Part shown: positions 1 through 12,527 of the stretch, piece after piece
How positions within the stretch are numbered: the stretch's first letter is position 1
Layout of the letters: every line of letters starts with the position of its first letter
Assembly: GCA_004335835.1 (NCBI GenBank)
Contig: RWJK01000982.1
Coordinates: forward strand, 58,831-122,830
DNA from: Scenedesmus sp. ARA3
Taxonomy: Eukaryota; Chlorophyta; Chlorophyceae; Sphaeropleales; Scenedesmaceae
Direction of reading: 5' to 3'
DNA length: 64,000 nt
Program-made: the position numbers and the translations under genes
Notes under the pieces: model-generated
Databases searched by the model: none
What the model was told of the DNA's origin: nothing
Seen by the model: the letters and a program-made list of their open reading frames with translations, nothing else

Positions 1-1935
1 GGGTCCTGCAGCGTGATGACCTTCCAGCGCGTGAGGAAGCCCTCCTTGGTGAGCCCGCCGCTGCTGCTGCCGCTGCTGCTGCTGCTGCCGGCGCCAGCCA
101 CAATCACACGGTTCCAGGCCTCCACCTGCAGCAGCAGCAGCAGTCAAGAGGCAGCAGCAGCAGCAGCCATACGCAAACACTTGAGGCGGTCTTGTAGCCA
201 CACTGTGTGCTGTTTGCTATACACAGGCAGGCTCAACACACATATGTCCACAGGCGCCTCATCCCACCCACCTGGTAGATGGGCACTGGTGCTCTGTTGA
301 ACATGCTCCAGGTCCATTAGCAGTGTATCACCACGTCAAATGCACACTTGAAGCCACACAACTGCATGCATCACCCACCTGGTGGACGGCACTGGCCAGT
401 CACACATGTGCTCCAGGTATTACCAATACATCGCCACATCAGATGCACACAACTACGCACCTGGTAGATGGGCACTGGTGCTCTGTTGAACATGTGCTCC
501 AGGTCCATAGGCGACAGCACGCCGCTGCGGCTGCTGTCATAGATGTCAAACACATGGCCCAGGTACAGCAGCGCCTGCTCCGACAGCTCCAGCACACTGC
601 TGCTGCTGCTGCTGCTGCCATCGCTGCTGCTGCTGGGGTCGCTGCTGCTGCTGCTGCTGCCGGGCGGCCGCGGCAGGCGGTCTAGCACGGAGTCTGATAT
701 CCGCAGCTGCTCGTTGTATCCTGCAGGTGGACAGCAAAGGCAGAGCAGCAGTGCAGCAGAGTGCATTGATTAGCACAACGGGTGCACCACTTGAGTCCAC
801 ACTGCTGCTGCTGCACATGTCCACTGCTGTACAGCAATGTAGAGAGCTAGCACCATTGCTGCTGCTGCCCACCCACTCACCAAACAGCCGCAGCACCGTC
901 CAGGTGCTCTCCAGCCGCCCCCGTGTCAGGAACAGTGTGTGCAGGTACATGAAGCCAGGGAACAGCAGCCCAGCATCAGACAGCCCGTCAGCCATGCGCT
1001 CCGCCACCATCTGGCGCACGCTGGCCAGCTCATCGGGCGTTAAGGGCTGCCCAAAGCACAGGAACTGGAAGGTGTTGAGCTCCTCATCGTTCAGCGCGCC
1101 ATCCTGCGGTTGGTCAGATGTGGTTTGGGTTTGGTTTTGCAGGCAGGTTTCAGGTTGGTGGTGCAAAAGGATGCGCAACGCAGCGGAGTTAGGATTTACA
1201 AAGTTGCTGAGTCCTTGATTGCTTAGCGCGCCATCCTGCGTTTGAAATGGTTCTTGAGGTTCAGGTGTTCATGATGTTTGTGTTTTGTGTCTTGCAAGCA
1301 AGCAGGGTTGATCGATCTTGGGGTGCAGGTGCACACGTGCGGTGCATCTGCAATTGAATTAACGGATGGCGCGGCTGCCTTATGCAGGATATGTGCGACA
1401 GTCAATTGGTGTGGCGATCAAGGCCCCATGCGTCTACAGCAGCAGAGCCCTGTGCATCATCCAGCACGGTAGACGCAACAGTGCAGCACTCACTCACCCC
1501 GTCGCTGTTGCACACAGCAACTGTGGTGTTGGTATTTGCAAGCAGATTTTAGGTTTAGGTTTCAGACATACATGGGCTCAGCACAAGTATTAGAAGCTGT
1601 TGCGCCCCTCGTTGTTCAGCGCGCCGTTTTATAATGCAGTCACAATTGTGTTGCAGCAGCAGCAGCAGCAGCCCCCAGATGCTGAGTCAGTAGCGCAGTG
1701 CTCACCCCGTCGCTGCAACAAGGCAAGGCAGATGCACACACACAGCTACAGCAGCAGCAGCAGCAGCAGAGCTCTTCGGTTAATGTAAGATACCGGTACA
1801 GCCGTGCTCACCCCGTCGCTGTCGCACATGAGGAAGATGCGCAGCAGCGCCTTCACGCAGGGCGTGGTTAGCCGGCCAGTGGTGGCGTCCAGCAGCGGCG
1901 CCTTGGGGTACAGCACCGTCTTGATGGCCTGGGGG

Positions 1936-1970
<35 letters not shown>

Positions 1971-3554
1971 GCAGACAGATAGTGGCCTTGGATTCGGCGC
2001 CTGTCTAACCCATGACCCAAGCGGCTGCCTCCATGAAAGACGGCTGTGTCCGTGGAAGACGGCCCACAAGCTCAACTTCTGCTGCTGCTGCTGCTGCTGG
2101 TGTGCATGGTGCCTGTTGTGCTGTCCTGCAGGGCGACGCTGTGTGCAGCTTGCATCAGCCTGGTTATACTATGCGCGCCTGGCCAACCACACTAGGCGCT
2201 GCTGCTGCTGCTGCTGCTGCTGCCGTTGCTGTCGTTGCTGAGCCAAGTACATTTGGTGAGCTGTCGAGGCCGCTTCCAACACCGACAGAGGAGGTTTGGA
2301 CTGCCATTGCCACTGCTGCTGCCCAATGCATACAGCAGCAGCCCCCCGGCCCCCGCCCCCCGCCTGGCAGAACACGTCCAGCACGCTGCAAGACCTGAAC
2401 TGTCAGCTGTGGCTGCTTGCCAAAACAGCAGCAGCAGCAGCAGCAGCTCATCCTAACCCCACCTGGTAGAACACGTCCAGCACGCTGCGCAGCTTGCGGC
2501 TGCTGGTGCGGATGGACACCTCGATGACCGGGAACTCCCGGATGAGCCCCTCCATGAACTTCAATTTCACGGCGGGAAGTTGAGTGTGAAGTTTGGATCG
2601 AGAAGTTCATAGCAGGTAGAGTTAGTGACAAGCTGGGTTGGCAGCAGCTCTGGAAGGGGATGCGCAATGTGGATCTGGCACATGAAATTTGACCACACAA
2701 GAAGTGGGGGCGTGCCGGCAGTTGCTGTGTGCAATGCAGCACAGCAAGCAGCATGCGTGCATCACAGAGACTTGCTGACAGCAACTGCAAAAGATGCAGG
2801 TTCTCGTCAGTATGCTGTGAACGCATGTTGCTGACACCCAGCACAATGCTGATGCTGCGACAGAGCAAGCCCCCACAGCAGCCCTTGATTGCACATTATC
2901 AGTCCTAGCTGGCGCTCAGCGCACTTGCTATTGCGGTTTATCATGCTACAAAAAGCATTGCGCACATCCTGTGCCAAGAATGAACATGTTGAAGCACACA
3001 TGCAGGCATGCCCCAGTCCTGCAAGCAAGCAAACTGCCAGCTGCAGTACAAGCAGTACTGCTGCCAAGGTGTGTGCTGCTGCACCCTGAGCCAAGCCTCA
3101 CTGAGCTGCCAGTCATGCATGCAAGCTGCTGATGAGTGCTGCAGCCTCCCACCTCGCGTATTTGGTCCGTGGGCAGCGTGTCCTCTGTATCATCTTTGCA
3201 GCAAGCAATGATGACTGGGGCAGCTGGCCTGAGGTGCGTGATGCGAGGCAGCCAGTCACTGCGCAGGCGCTGCAGCGTGCTTTTACGTTGAGCATCGAAG
3301 CAGACAATCACTACGTCCGCTGCCCTTATGGTCTCGTCCACTGCCTGTGCGTCCTCGGGCCTGGAGGATGTGTCAAATGCGATCACGTCCACGGGCTCAG
3401 ACACCACGGCAAAGTCTGCTGGAAAGCGCGTAGGAGGCAACACCGGCACAGGGCGCTCGCTGAACACCTCCTGCGCTGCTGATGTTATCAACGAGGTCTT
3501 CCCAACTCCTCGATCTCCCACTACTGCCACGTTTATTCTACGCCGGCCGTTCAT
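1..3554 (-). CDS. MIRO: Miro (mitochondrial Rho) GTPase, 3' part outside window
   Basis: Miro proteins sit in the outer mitochondrial membrane and control mitochondrial movement and inheritance; they combine two GTPase domains with two EF-hands. Exons read 3554-3153, 2558-2463, 1928-1812, 1103-881, 720-461 and 125 to <1; all junctions are GT/AG and the frame is continuous. Exon 1 has the P-loop GDRGVGKTS (residues 13-21) and FDTSSRPED, like plant Miro. The first EF-hand loop DSDGDGALNDEE is created across the exon 3/4 junction; the second, DSSRSGVLSPMD, lies in exon 5. Exon 6 ends in the LTKEGFLTRW segment that follows EF2. The second GTPase and the membrane anchor lie beyond base 1. Oddities: the NKxD position reads CKDD, and poly-Ser runs interrupt exons 5 and 6. 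The start is the Met just before the GTPase core. Confidence 0.93.
255..400 (-). repeat. Copies of Miro exon 5 donor edge
   Basis: The exon 5 end plus its donor (original 457-517) recurs at about 266-316, including the words for ctggtagatgggcactggtg and the donor, and more weakly at 375-400. Both copies lie in the downstream intron. Confidence 0.8.
1205..1725 (-). repeat. Copies of Miro exon 4 acceptor edge and exon 3 donor edge
   Basis: This intron holds echoes from both flanking exons. The exon 4 start with its acceptor (original 1083-1110) recurs at 1211-1240 and more degenerately at 1603-1632. The exon 3 end with its donor (original 1803-1832, ctcaccccgtcgctg on the + strand) recurs at 1490-1512 and 1700-1718. 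Confidence 0.75.
2355..2398 (-). repeat. Copy of Miro exon 2 donor edge
   Basis: The segment agaacacgtccagcacgctg matches the original at 2468-2487. In this copy the donor dinucleotide has become GC on the coding strand. Confidence 0.8.
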
Positions 3555-5407
3555 TGATAGCTCCCGAAATCGGCTGAATGACGACTGTTCCTGCTCGCTC
3601 AGCCAGTGGCTGCACCAAGAAATGGAGAGTTCAGTTGTTTGCACTGGCAATCAGCTGGTCTGAGCACACGCAGCTAGCCACCGTGCGTGAAAACAGACTT
3701 CAATTGTGATGGGTATAACAGTAACACTGTTGGCTAGCACCTCGCATGGTGATGATCTGGCAGCAGCAACAGTAGGGTCCTCCAACAGTCATCCGCAGCA
3801 GACACGTCTCGCAGCCTGCACATGCGATTGGCCCCCAAGCTACTTCCCGTTGGCTTGCAGGCGTGCTTAGCTGTGCAAGCAAGCAAGCAGCTGTCATCTT
3901 GGGTATCCCTAACAACTGCCATAACGTGTTGGAACCTGAGCCCTCTGCGTCATTGTTTCTGAAGCTGTGTGTGGCAAGCGACCCTGGATTATAGGGCGCA
4001 ACGTCTCCACCCTGATGTATCACATAGTGTTGCTGGTTTAGGGCAGCACCCTGCTGTTGTGCTTCCAGCACTATGTTTGAACATGGCTCAGCGTCAGACG
4101 GTACTGGCCGGTCTGCAACCAGGCTATTTGAAAGTCCGACTTGAGAGTCTCATCACGAGACTGTGAGGGATCCGAGCAGCATAAGCTGTTGTGTTCGTAA
4201 CCCATTTTCACTATGTGCACCCGATCTTAAAAGTCAGCACCCCAAGTCACCAGCTAGGTTGCTACCCAGCACGATGCACTCACTGAGTGTGAACACAGCA
4301 CGAAACAACCATGTTTGTCTGCTCCAAGGCGCCGCTGCTTTGCAGCATATCGCACCATCCGCATGCATCAGCATGATGGGTTTACAAGCACACAGTAAAC
4401 ACGTGCTAGCCCTAGGCCCGCAGGGTAGCTGCTGCTCCAATCAGGGCAAGCAGCGCCCTGCACGACACAGCACATGAGCAAACACGGCAGCAAGCGCCCT
4501 GCAGGTCTGATGGCTCGGGCGAACCCTGTTATCTGACTGCATGCATTTGCACAATACCTCTGTTAAGAACCTGCCCATTGGAAGTTGATGGCCAGCACAA
4601 TCCCAGCGCTATCCAGTGCTGGTTGCTCATGTCAGGTTGCAAGACGCAGTCCAACTGCATCAAGTGCACGCAAGGGCGCAGCATGTCGATGCAGACCCAA
4701 AACGCGATGTACGGCAAGCAATCCACCATGTGAACAGCTGCTTTGAACGAGTCCACACCTCTACCTGCTGGCAGCTGCGTCAGCTTCATGCAGACTGTAT
4801 GCCACAGCACTCCATGTTACTAACATGCTGTTAGTAACAGCACAGGCCCTGTGAGCTGCGGCCCAGCTTGCACCACACAGACCGATGCAACGCCACACAT
4901 ATTCAGCTGCGGTGGCCAGCTGCTCTAGAACAGCCCAATAACACAAAGGCCCGCAGCATGACAGCCAGCGCAACCAACCAAACAAAGCTCATTGACCGTT
5001 CTAACAGCGGCATTGAGCGTTCAAAGCAATCCTTGTATGACTGGTGTTCAGCACTGCCAGGGCACGACCTTGTCCTGTTGCAACAGCAAATTCTTGCGTT
5101 GATGAAACCAACTGATGATTTGTACGAATCTACCCTGCCTCCGTCCTTTTCCCGCAAGCGTGCACACCAGCTGCACTGGCGGCCCTCTTCGCCGCGTCAG
5201 CTGCTGCTACTTGGAAGCACATTCAATTGCTGTCACTGCAACCTTTTCTCACCGTTCCCCGACCATATGCAGGCTCATAGTGGAGAGGCGGTTGCGCATG
5301 CCAATACGCCTGGCACACACACCTCTCAGTTCCGCCCGCAGTGAGTACAAGCCTCATAACAAGACCGCCGCAATTCTACCTCCACACCTGACCCTGCTGG
5401 GCTCGCC
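3555..5407. other. Intergenic, Miro 5' flank to channel 3' flank
   Basis: Between the Miro start codon and the ion channel stop. Only short overlapping open frames without family resemblance are present. It should hold the Miro promoter and 5' UTR and the channel 3' UTR; no recognisable element was seen. Triplet density is much lower than in the genes. Confidence 0.6.
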
Positions 5408-7906
5408 TCACTCGATCCTGTACACCCAGCTGTTGATCGCAAAGATGAGCACCGCCGCCACGTTGTACATGAGCAGCTGGCTGATGGCGCACCACTTGTT
5501 GGCCAGGTGCGCCACGCGGTCAGCAAAGGCGTCATCGTTCGCCACCGATGACAGGAACACGTGCCACTTGCGCAGCCAGCTGCACAGCCACATGCACAAC
5601 ACACACGGCACAGCGCAGCAAACAGCAGTGCAGCAGCAAGGCGGTAGATGTCAGAAGATGCTGCTGGCGGGATGTGTTGCTGATTCCAAGCAGGCGCCTA
5701 GTCTGCCAAGTGCGCAGGCCAAGACAAGGTTTGCAGCAGGACACAAGACTTGCTGCGCACAGGAGCCTCAGGGCAGGGAGGCTTCTGGACCAGCATTGCG
5801 TGCAGGTGAACGGTTGTGCATTTACCATGCCTGAAATTGTCATAATACAGGTACCAGGCTCATGCACAAGCTGGTGCTGCAGTCTCTGCCGCACTATGTT
5901 GAGCTCAGCGGCTCAGCCTCCATCACAAAATGCCATCCAGCTGCACAGACCCAAATACACCTACACAGCAGCAGCAGCAGCAGCACCCTTACCTGGTAGG
6001 TGGCGGCTGGCCCGCTGCCTCTCCCTCTGCTGCACCGCCTGCTGCTGCTGCTGCGCCTGCTGCTGCTGCTGCGCCCGCCGTTGCAGCTGCACCAGCCTGC
6101 CGGCTGCCCTGCGCAGCACCCATCAGGTCCTGCACCACCTGGCCCACACCACCAGCTGTGCTCGGCTGCCTGACCTCATACGGCAGCACATCTGACATGT
6201 CCGCCTGCTGCTGCTGCTGCTGCTGGCGGCGCTTGTGCAGGCCCGGGTTGCTGTCAGGCCCCCTGTTGCCTGACACATCTCCTCCCCCTGCTGCTGCTGT
6301 AGTTTGCTGCTGCTGCAGTGGCCCAGGCCCGGGCTCGCTGGCGCGGCGGTTGCTTGGCTGCACCATGAAGCGCAGCGGGCCTATTCTGTGCTGCGGGGGG
6401 CCTGCTGCTGCTGCCGCGGCCACCTGCGACTCAGCAAGCGCAGCAGCTGCCAGGGCGGCTGCTGCTGCTGCCTCTGACAGCGCGCGGCTCTCAGCAGACT
6501 GCATGGGCAGGCCTGCCAGCTGCTGCTGCGGCAGCTGCTTACCTGGTGAGCTGCTTGCATGACCAGCAGCTGTAGCAGCAACAGCAGCATCAGGAGCAAC
6601 CAGCAGCCGCACCTCCCCTGCAGCAGCATCCTCGGCTGCAGCCACACCAGCAGCAGCAGCAGCACCACTGGCAGTACCGGCATTAGCAGCAGCTGCCTCT
6701 GCCGCACTGCTGCTGCCGTCTCTGTTGCTCGCTGATGCCTGCGCTGCACGCAGGGCACCCGAGCCCCAGCGCCTGCTGCTGCTGTCACCTGCTGCGCCAC
6801 TGCCGCTGCGCACAGCAACCTCACCACTGCTTGCTGCTGCTGCTGCAGGCGGTCGCTCTCCCGCATCATTCCCTTCAGCAACAGGACCCGCAGCAGCAGC
6901 AGCAACACTATGGTCCCTGCTGCCCAGCCGCTCCACACCGCCGCCAGCACTCAGCCGTTCCCCATACACCTCCCCGCTCATGCTGCTGCTGCTGCGCTTG
7001 CCGTGCGCCCGCCCCACCCCAACTAGCCCCAGGCCCCTTGCCGCCTTACTCGCAGTCCTCGACACAGCCTTGCGCAGGCTGCTGCTGCCGCTGCGGCTGG
7101 CGCCGCGCTGCAGGTTGCTGCTGCTGCTGCCGCTGGGCGCGCTGATGCGGCGGTAGCCTGCCTGTGCTTTGGCCAGCCATGCGTCGAGTGCCTCGCGCAC
7201 TGCTGTGAGCTTCTCCTGGTACTGCTGCTGCGCCTGCACATGGCGGTTGCGGCGCAGCTTCTCTGCATGGTACGTGGTGACCCTGCACGGCGCATGATAT
7301 GTGTGCAGCACAGGCGGTTATTGGTGTGCAGCATGCACTGCAGCCACTGTAACAGCCACAACTAGGTTGACAGCACCATGCCATGCTAGGGCAGGCTGCA
7401 TAGACGTCTTGCAGTGGCGATCGTGGCGCAGCTTCTCCACGTGGTACCCTGCGCGGCGCATGTTGCAATACGCTCGTTGATTGCAGCGCGGCGGCGTCTG
7501 ACTTGCCATGGCAGCGAGCATGGTTGCCGCTCCGTTCAACCCCCCATCCCTCAAACCCCCGAAACCCGCCAGCACACTCACCACCAGATGCCCACACACT
7601 CCAGACCCACTGTCTGTCATCTGCAGCGGCAGCAGCCACTTGAACCAGAAACTCTGCTTTCCTATGGAACCCTCAATATCAAAACTCCAACCCTCCTGTG
7701 CAAACACCAAATTCGGCTCACCACCAGATGCCTACGCACTCCAGCCCCACCAGGATGAGGCTGAGGTAGCTGGCCAGCGTCAGCTGCTGCAGCGGCGTCA
7801 CGTAGCTGCTGCTGGGCACGTCGCTGTCCACCACAAACTGGATGGCAGCAAGCGCCAGGAACAGTGCCACGATGGAGCCTGCGGCGGCAGCAGCAGCAGC
7901 AGGGTG

Positions 7907-7955
<49 letters not shown>

Positions 7956-8018
7956 TGCTGAGGTTACGAGTGCAGACTGGATGGCAGCCAGTGCCAGGAG
8001 CAATCAGCCAACACCAGC

Positions 8019-8052
<34 letters not shown>

Positions 8053-8530
8053 TGGTTTCCTGGCCCCACCCACCTGCGCGCCCGTTCAGGTCGTCCTTGG
8101 GCAGGAAAAGCACCAGGTAAGACCCCAACCACAAAAGGAGGAGACGCAGCAGCACCGCATAACACACTCAACAATAACATACATAACCAAACAACAGCAG
8201 CAGCACCCACCTGCGCGCCCGTTCATGTCGTCCTTGGGCAGGAACAACGCCAGGAAGCCCAGCCATGATGGGGACCACAACCACCACCACCACCACCAGC
8301 ACCACCAGGCAATGCAGCAACCCACCATACCAGCAGCAGCAGCAGCAGCCGCACCCACCTGCGCGGCCGTTCATGTCATCTTTAGGCAGGAAGAAGACCA
8401 GGAAGCCCAGCCAGGTGGTGGCCATGATGGGGAACACCGCAGACAGCACCCAGCGAGTGGTGAAGCGCTGCACCACGATCACGCAGTTGAGCCCAGATAC
8501 CTGCGGGCGGCAGTGCGGATACATAAAACC

Positions 8531-8571
<41 letters not shown>

Positions 8572-11567
8572 GCACGGCAGGTGGTGGGTTTCTGCACTTG
8601 CGCAACATTGATTACACGAAGTACGAGCACGTAGTACCGCCAAGCCCCCTGTGGGAACAACCAACAAGAGCAGCTGAAGCCAATCACTAGGATTCCTTAT
8701 CAGACCATATCAGGCAAAAGAAAACGACGAATGGAGCACAAACAACGCGTCTCACCAGCACAGGCATCTCCGGCACGTTGGCTGCGTTGGCCAGCGGGTG
8801 GCGCCAGAAGGGCGAGGCCCTCCCGCGCTGCTTGTCCGACATCAGCACGGCGGAGCACTCCTCCGCGTTGCCGCGCGCCTGCAAGCAGCACAGCACAACA
8901 CAACATGTTAGCAATCTTGCTTTTGATAGCCGGATCAGTTCAAGCACAGCGCGTAACGCAGCATGGCAGCAGCAGCAGCAGCAGCCCACCTGGTGATGTG
9001 CAGCCGTCACTAGGATGCGAGCTGGCTGCCATTGTGCGGCTCTGCTGCCAAGCTGCGCAGCGTGGCCTGCCTGATCCCAGTCGCACTACCAGCTGAGTGC
9101 AGTTGCTGTGTATTGCAAAGATGGACAGTCTAGCATGAAAAATGCAAATCTGCGCACCTTCAAGAATTGCTGGACCAGGAGACCCCCCGCCCAAGGATGC
9201 ACATAATGCGTAGGAGTTGTAACACATGCCACCCACCTCACCCACCTGGCTCTGCCACATGTACTGCGGCACCACGGGGGCGGGGTCACTGCCCGCTGAG
9301 GGCCCCAGCGCGCCAGCCATGGTGGCCTGGCAGCAGCAGCAGCAGCCCCACCTGACCCACCTGGCTCTATGCCAGGCCTGTGATGATATTATTAATGAAC
9401 AGATTGCATAGGCTCGATTAGGCTTGCCTGCTTGCTCAATGCAATAGACCCGTAAAACACATGCCACCCACCTCACCCACCTGGCTCTGCCACATGTACT
9501 GCGGCACCACAGGGGCGGGGTCGGCCCCCGCTGATGGCCCCAGCGCGCCAGCCATGGTGGCCTGGCACAGCGGGTACTCAAAAGGTAGCAGCCGCACGTC
9601 CACCACGCCCCAGCCAGACACATCGTCGCCGCCTGCGGCAGAGAATGTAAGGAAGATGTAAATACCAATACATGGCACAGCGGGTACTCAAAGGGCAGCA
9701 GCCGCACATCAACCACGCCCCAGCCAGACACGTCGTCGCCGCCTGCAGCACATGATATGGGTAGAAACTATTGAGGGTGTAAAGCAAGACCTCGAGGCAA
9801 AGGGCAGCAGCCGCACGTCCACCACGCCCCAGCCAGACACATCATTCACCCCCTACGGCACAGGATACAAATATGGGCATCACATTGGCTGGATACAAAG
9901 CATGGGGCAAGGGGCAGCAGCGGCATATCAACCGCGCCCCAGTGCGATGCATGCATGCAGCAGCAGCAGCAGCAGCAGCGCAGCTGTCACTCACGTGTTT
10001 TGGCTGTGAAGAGCGCCTTGCCTGTGGTGGACGGCAGCAGCGTGACCAGCCCGCCAGACCAGCCTGAGCGTGCCTGAGGCACCTCCATCTGCAGCAGCAG
10101 CAGCAGCAGCAGCAGCACCTGCGATTTAGTGTCTAGTAGTAGTAGACAGCTGTGAGGCTGCTAGATTGCAGCAGCTCACTGCAGGGTTGCGTTTTCCTTG
10201 TTGGTAGCAGCAGCAGCATGCCCAGTCAGCTGCATGTTGGACCCAACTCGGCTGACTACGATGAGGCTGCAGTTGTCAGCTTTTCCCCACCAGTGAAAGT
10301 GGATGCTGCTGGGCTGCAGCGCATGTTGACTTCCTGCATATGCACAGACTCACAGGGGGCATCCCCGCACCAGGATCAGCAGCTGCTGCCGGTCGAAGGG
10401 GAAGGCACGCAGCTGCCAGCACTGAACACAAACATACACGAGGCACCACCAAATAGCTCAAATGTAAAAAGGCAATCAGATCAAGTGTTGGCGCCCCAGC
10501 AATATGAAGAAAATCCAAAACCCACCGCACCTGGATCAGCAGCTGCTGCCGGTCAAAGGGGAAGGCGCGCAGGTCCATGGGCGTGTAGAAGGTGGCGTGC
10601 ACGCTACGCCACTGGAACACAGCGTCGCTGCCGGGGATGGCGCCAAAGCCGTAGCGCAGCACGCGGTCCTGCGCAGACATGCACACACACACACACACAC
10701 ACACACACCAAGCAGTGCAGGCAGATGATAGGTGGATAGGCAGCATGCCAGAAGGGCAGTGGAAAGGATGGCGGCAAAGCCGTAGCGCAGCACGCGGTCA
10801 TGCAGGCAACCACGAAAAGCAGTGCAGGCAGATGATGGGCATGGGTACAGCAACATGGGTGAAGTGTTATGAATCTTGCAAAGGCCGGCGTTGACAGCAG
10901 CACTTCATCCTTACGATCTATCCTATCGCTTGAAGCACACTGCAGAGGCTCCCCTGCAAATGCGCAGCACATGCATATGCTGCTAGCATAGAGGCTCGCA
11001 TGTGGCAGGCACCCGAGGGTAGCATAGGACAGCATAGATAAGTGCGTATGTAGCCTAGATGGACGATAGCTGCGACAGTGCTGATAGCAAAGAGGCTCAC
11101 CTGTGGCAGCCACTTGAGATTGCTGAAGGCGATGTAGGGCATCCACACACCTGCACACACAGCACACACATGCCACGGCCAGCAGCACCAGCAATTGAGC
11201 AAAAGCAACATGCAAGCATTAATAACTGAGCAGCGCCACTTGTGCAATTCCGCAAGCAGACATGCGCCAAACAGTAGCAGCACTGGCTTTCCTGCAAGCA
11301 CAGCCGCTTCTGCATGCGCAAGTTTGCTGCGCAGCTCAGAAGGAATATAATCCACACATCCATTGTGCCATGCCCGCTGCTGCTGCTGCGGTGGCGGCTG
11401 CTGCTGCCAAGGCGTGCGCACCGTCACAGCAGCCCCCGGATATCGCCTTCTGGTTGCTCTGGCAGGGCAGCTCGCAGCTGTAGGTGCTGTTGGGCTCCGT
11501 CAGCTTTGCAGTATTTTCAGCGATCTAGCGGCAGCGCGGCAGGCAGGCAGGCAGGCAGGCAGGCAGG

Positions 11568-11598
<31 letters not shown>

Positions 11599-12527
11599 TC
11601 GCATGCGCAACGTGTTTGGTGACGGTGCTGCTGCCATCCAGGCAGCTGACATGATGCTGGTGCATCAGCAGCTGCCACACAGCAAAGCTATGCATTGCAT
11701 CGTCTGAGGCACATGAATGATGCTGGGTGCAGCGCCTCACCTGCCCTCGCACCCTCGGGTCCCTCCAGGAGAGGTAGAACCACACCACAGCCTGCAGCAG
11801 CAGCAGCAGCAGGCAGCGGTGCCGTTGCTTGTCAGCAGAAAGCGGTTGCGCGACCATGTGTGGCGCAGGATGAGTTGTACGCTTACAGGTTCTGTGGGGC
11901 GTAGCCAGCGCTGCAGAGCACAGGGAAGGGTGTGTGCAGCTGCAAGTCTGCGGCCAGCAGCGACGGCACACGCGGGAGGGTCTGTCGGCAGGACTACAGT
12001 TAGCCGTTTCGCGAGCATAAAAACGCCAACAACCAGACTAGCACAGCAGAACGCATCAAAACCCTGCACACCTGGAACGAGTAGTCCCTGTCATCAACAC
12101 CCAGCAGCCGGTCTACAAACATAGACACATGCACCTCTGTGGGAACAGCTGGCGCTGCATCACCCTGGCCCTGAAAGGGCATCGGCTGCTGCGCAAAGCT
12201 TGGTGCCGGCAGCAGCAGCAGCAGCAGCAGTGCCAGCAGCAGCTGCAGCACGGGGCGCGACAGCTGCACAGGCGACACCCTGCGCTGCCGGTGTGGCGCT
12301 ACAGTTGGCGCATGTCGCTGCTGCTGCTTCTGCTGCTGCACAAAGCTGTGGCGGCTGCTGCTGTTGATGCAGCTGTGGCAGCCTAGTTGCTGCTGCAGCA
12401 GCTGCGGCCGATGCTTCTGCGTGTGATTTACAGCTCCTGTTACAGTCCCCGTGCCTGCAGGGGCGTGATGTGAGGCAGGGCAGGGGCAGCAACGGCACTG
12501 GTTGTTACCCCCATGCATACCATGCAC
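5408..12527 (-). CDS. Pentameric ligand-gated ion channel subunit (Cys-less)
   Basis: Predicted subunit of a neurotransmitter-gated-type channel in the plasma or an internal membrane; ligand unknown. Twelve exons: 12527-12072, 11791-11741, 11503-11422, 11150-11101, 10668-10531, 10088-9995, 9632-9481, 8878-8756, 8500-8359, 7878-7722, 7282-5993, 5579-5408; all phases agree, giving about 968 residues. A hydrophobic signal-like segment in exon 1 is followed by the beta-sandwich landmarks FYLSWRDPRV, WMPYIAFSNL and FPFDRQQ. TM1 (398-421, with the usual Pro), TM2 and TM3 (431-481), a 430-residue Ala/Ser/Gln-rich cytoplasmic loop in exon 11 and TM4 (943-965) follow. The Cys before FPFD is Ala, as in prokaryotic-type members. 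Several introns contain copied exon edges. The exact start Met is uncertain. Confidence 0.9.
7405..7620 (-). repeat. Copies of channel exon 11 acceptor edge and exon 10 donor edge
   Basis: At 7418-7465 the exon 11 start recurs with its acceptor (HVEKLRHDRHC against TYHAEKLRRNRHV). At 7567-7605 the exon 10 end recurs with the donor (GLECVGIWW plus GTGAGT). Both lie in the intron between exons 10 and 11. Confidence 0.85.
8078..8290 (-). repeat. Two copies of channel exon 9 (TM1) donor edge
   Basis: Copies at 8085-8135 (VLFLPKDDLNGRAG) and 8215-8285 (SWLGFLALFLPKDDMNGRAG) match the original at 8359-8430 (WLGFLVFFLPKDDMNGRAG). Each ends at an intact GTGGGT donor. Confidence 0.88.
9226..9940 (-). 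repeat. Split copies of channel exon 7 on both sides
   Basis: The original exon is 9481-9632. Its 3' half plus donor is copied at 9231-9345 (PVVPQYMWQSQVGEVGG recognisable). Its 5' half plus acceptor is copied at 9670-9755 and 9797-9850, with a weak trace at 9908-9940. The 3' copies lie on the donor side and the 5' copies on the acceptor side, so each intron holds copies of its own adjoining exon end. Confidence 0.88.
10365..10810 (-). repeat. Copies of channel exon 5 edges
   Basis: The donor end FDRQQLL (original 10531-10560) is copied at 10370-10410. The acceptor end DRVLRYGF (original 10640-10668) is copied at 10770-10803. Confidence 0.8.
10681..10709. repeat. (CA)n microsatellite
   Basis: An uninterrupted CA dinucleotide run just upstream of channel exon 5, within its 3' splice region on the coding strand (GT run). 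Confidence 0.95.
11538..11598. repeat. Compound (GGCA)n-(TCA)n microsatellite
   Basis: About eight GGCA units run directly into about ten TCA units, inside the channel intron between exons 2 and 3. Confidence 0.95.

Noticed and set aside
5930..6562. 210-codon plus-strand Ala/Pro/Cys-rich frame
   Set aside because: Antisense shadow of channel exon 11.
7508..8611. 367-codon plus-strand frame rich in Gln and His
   Set aside because: It lies antisense to channel exons 9-10, whose phases and homology are clear; its length comes from CAG runs lacking stops.
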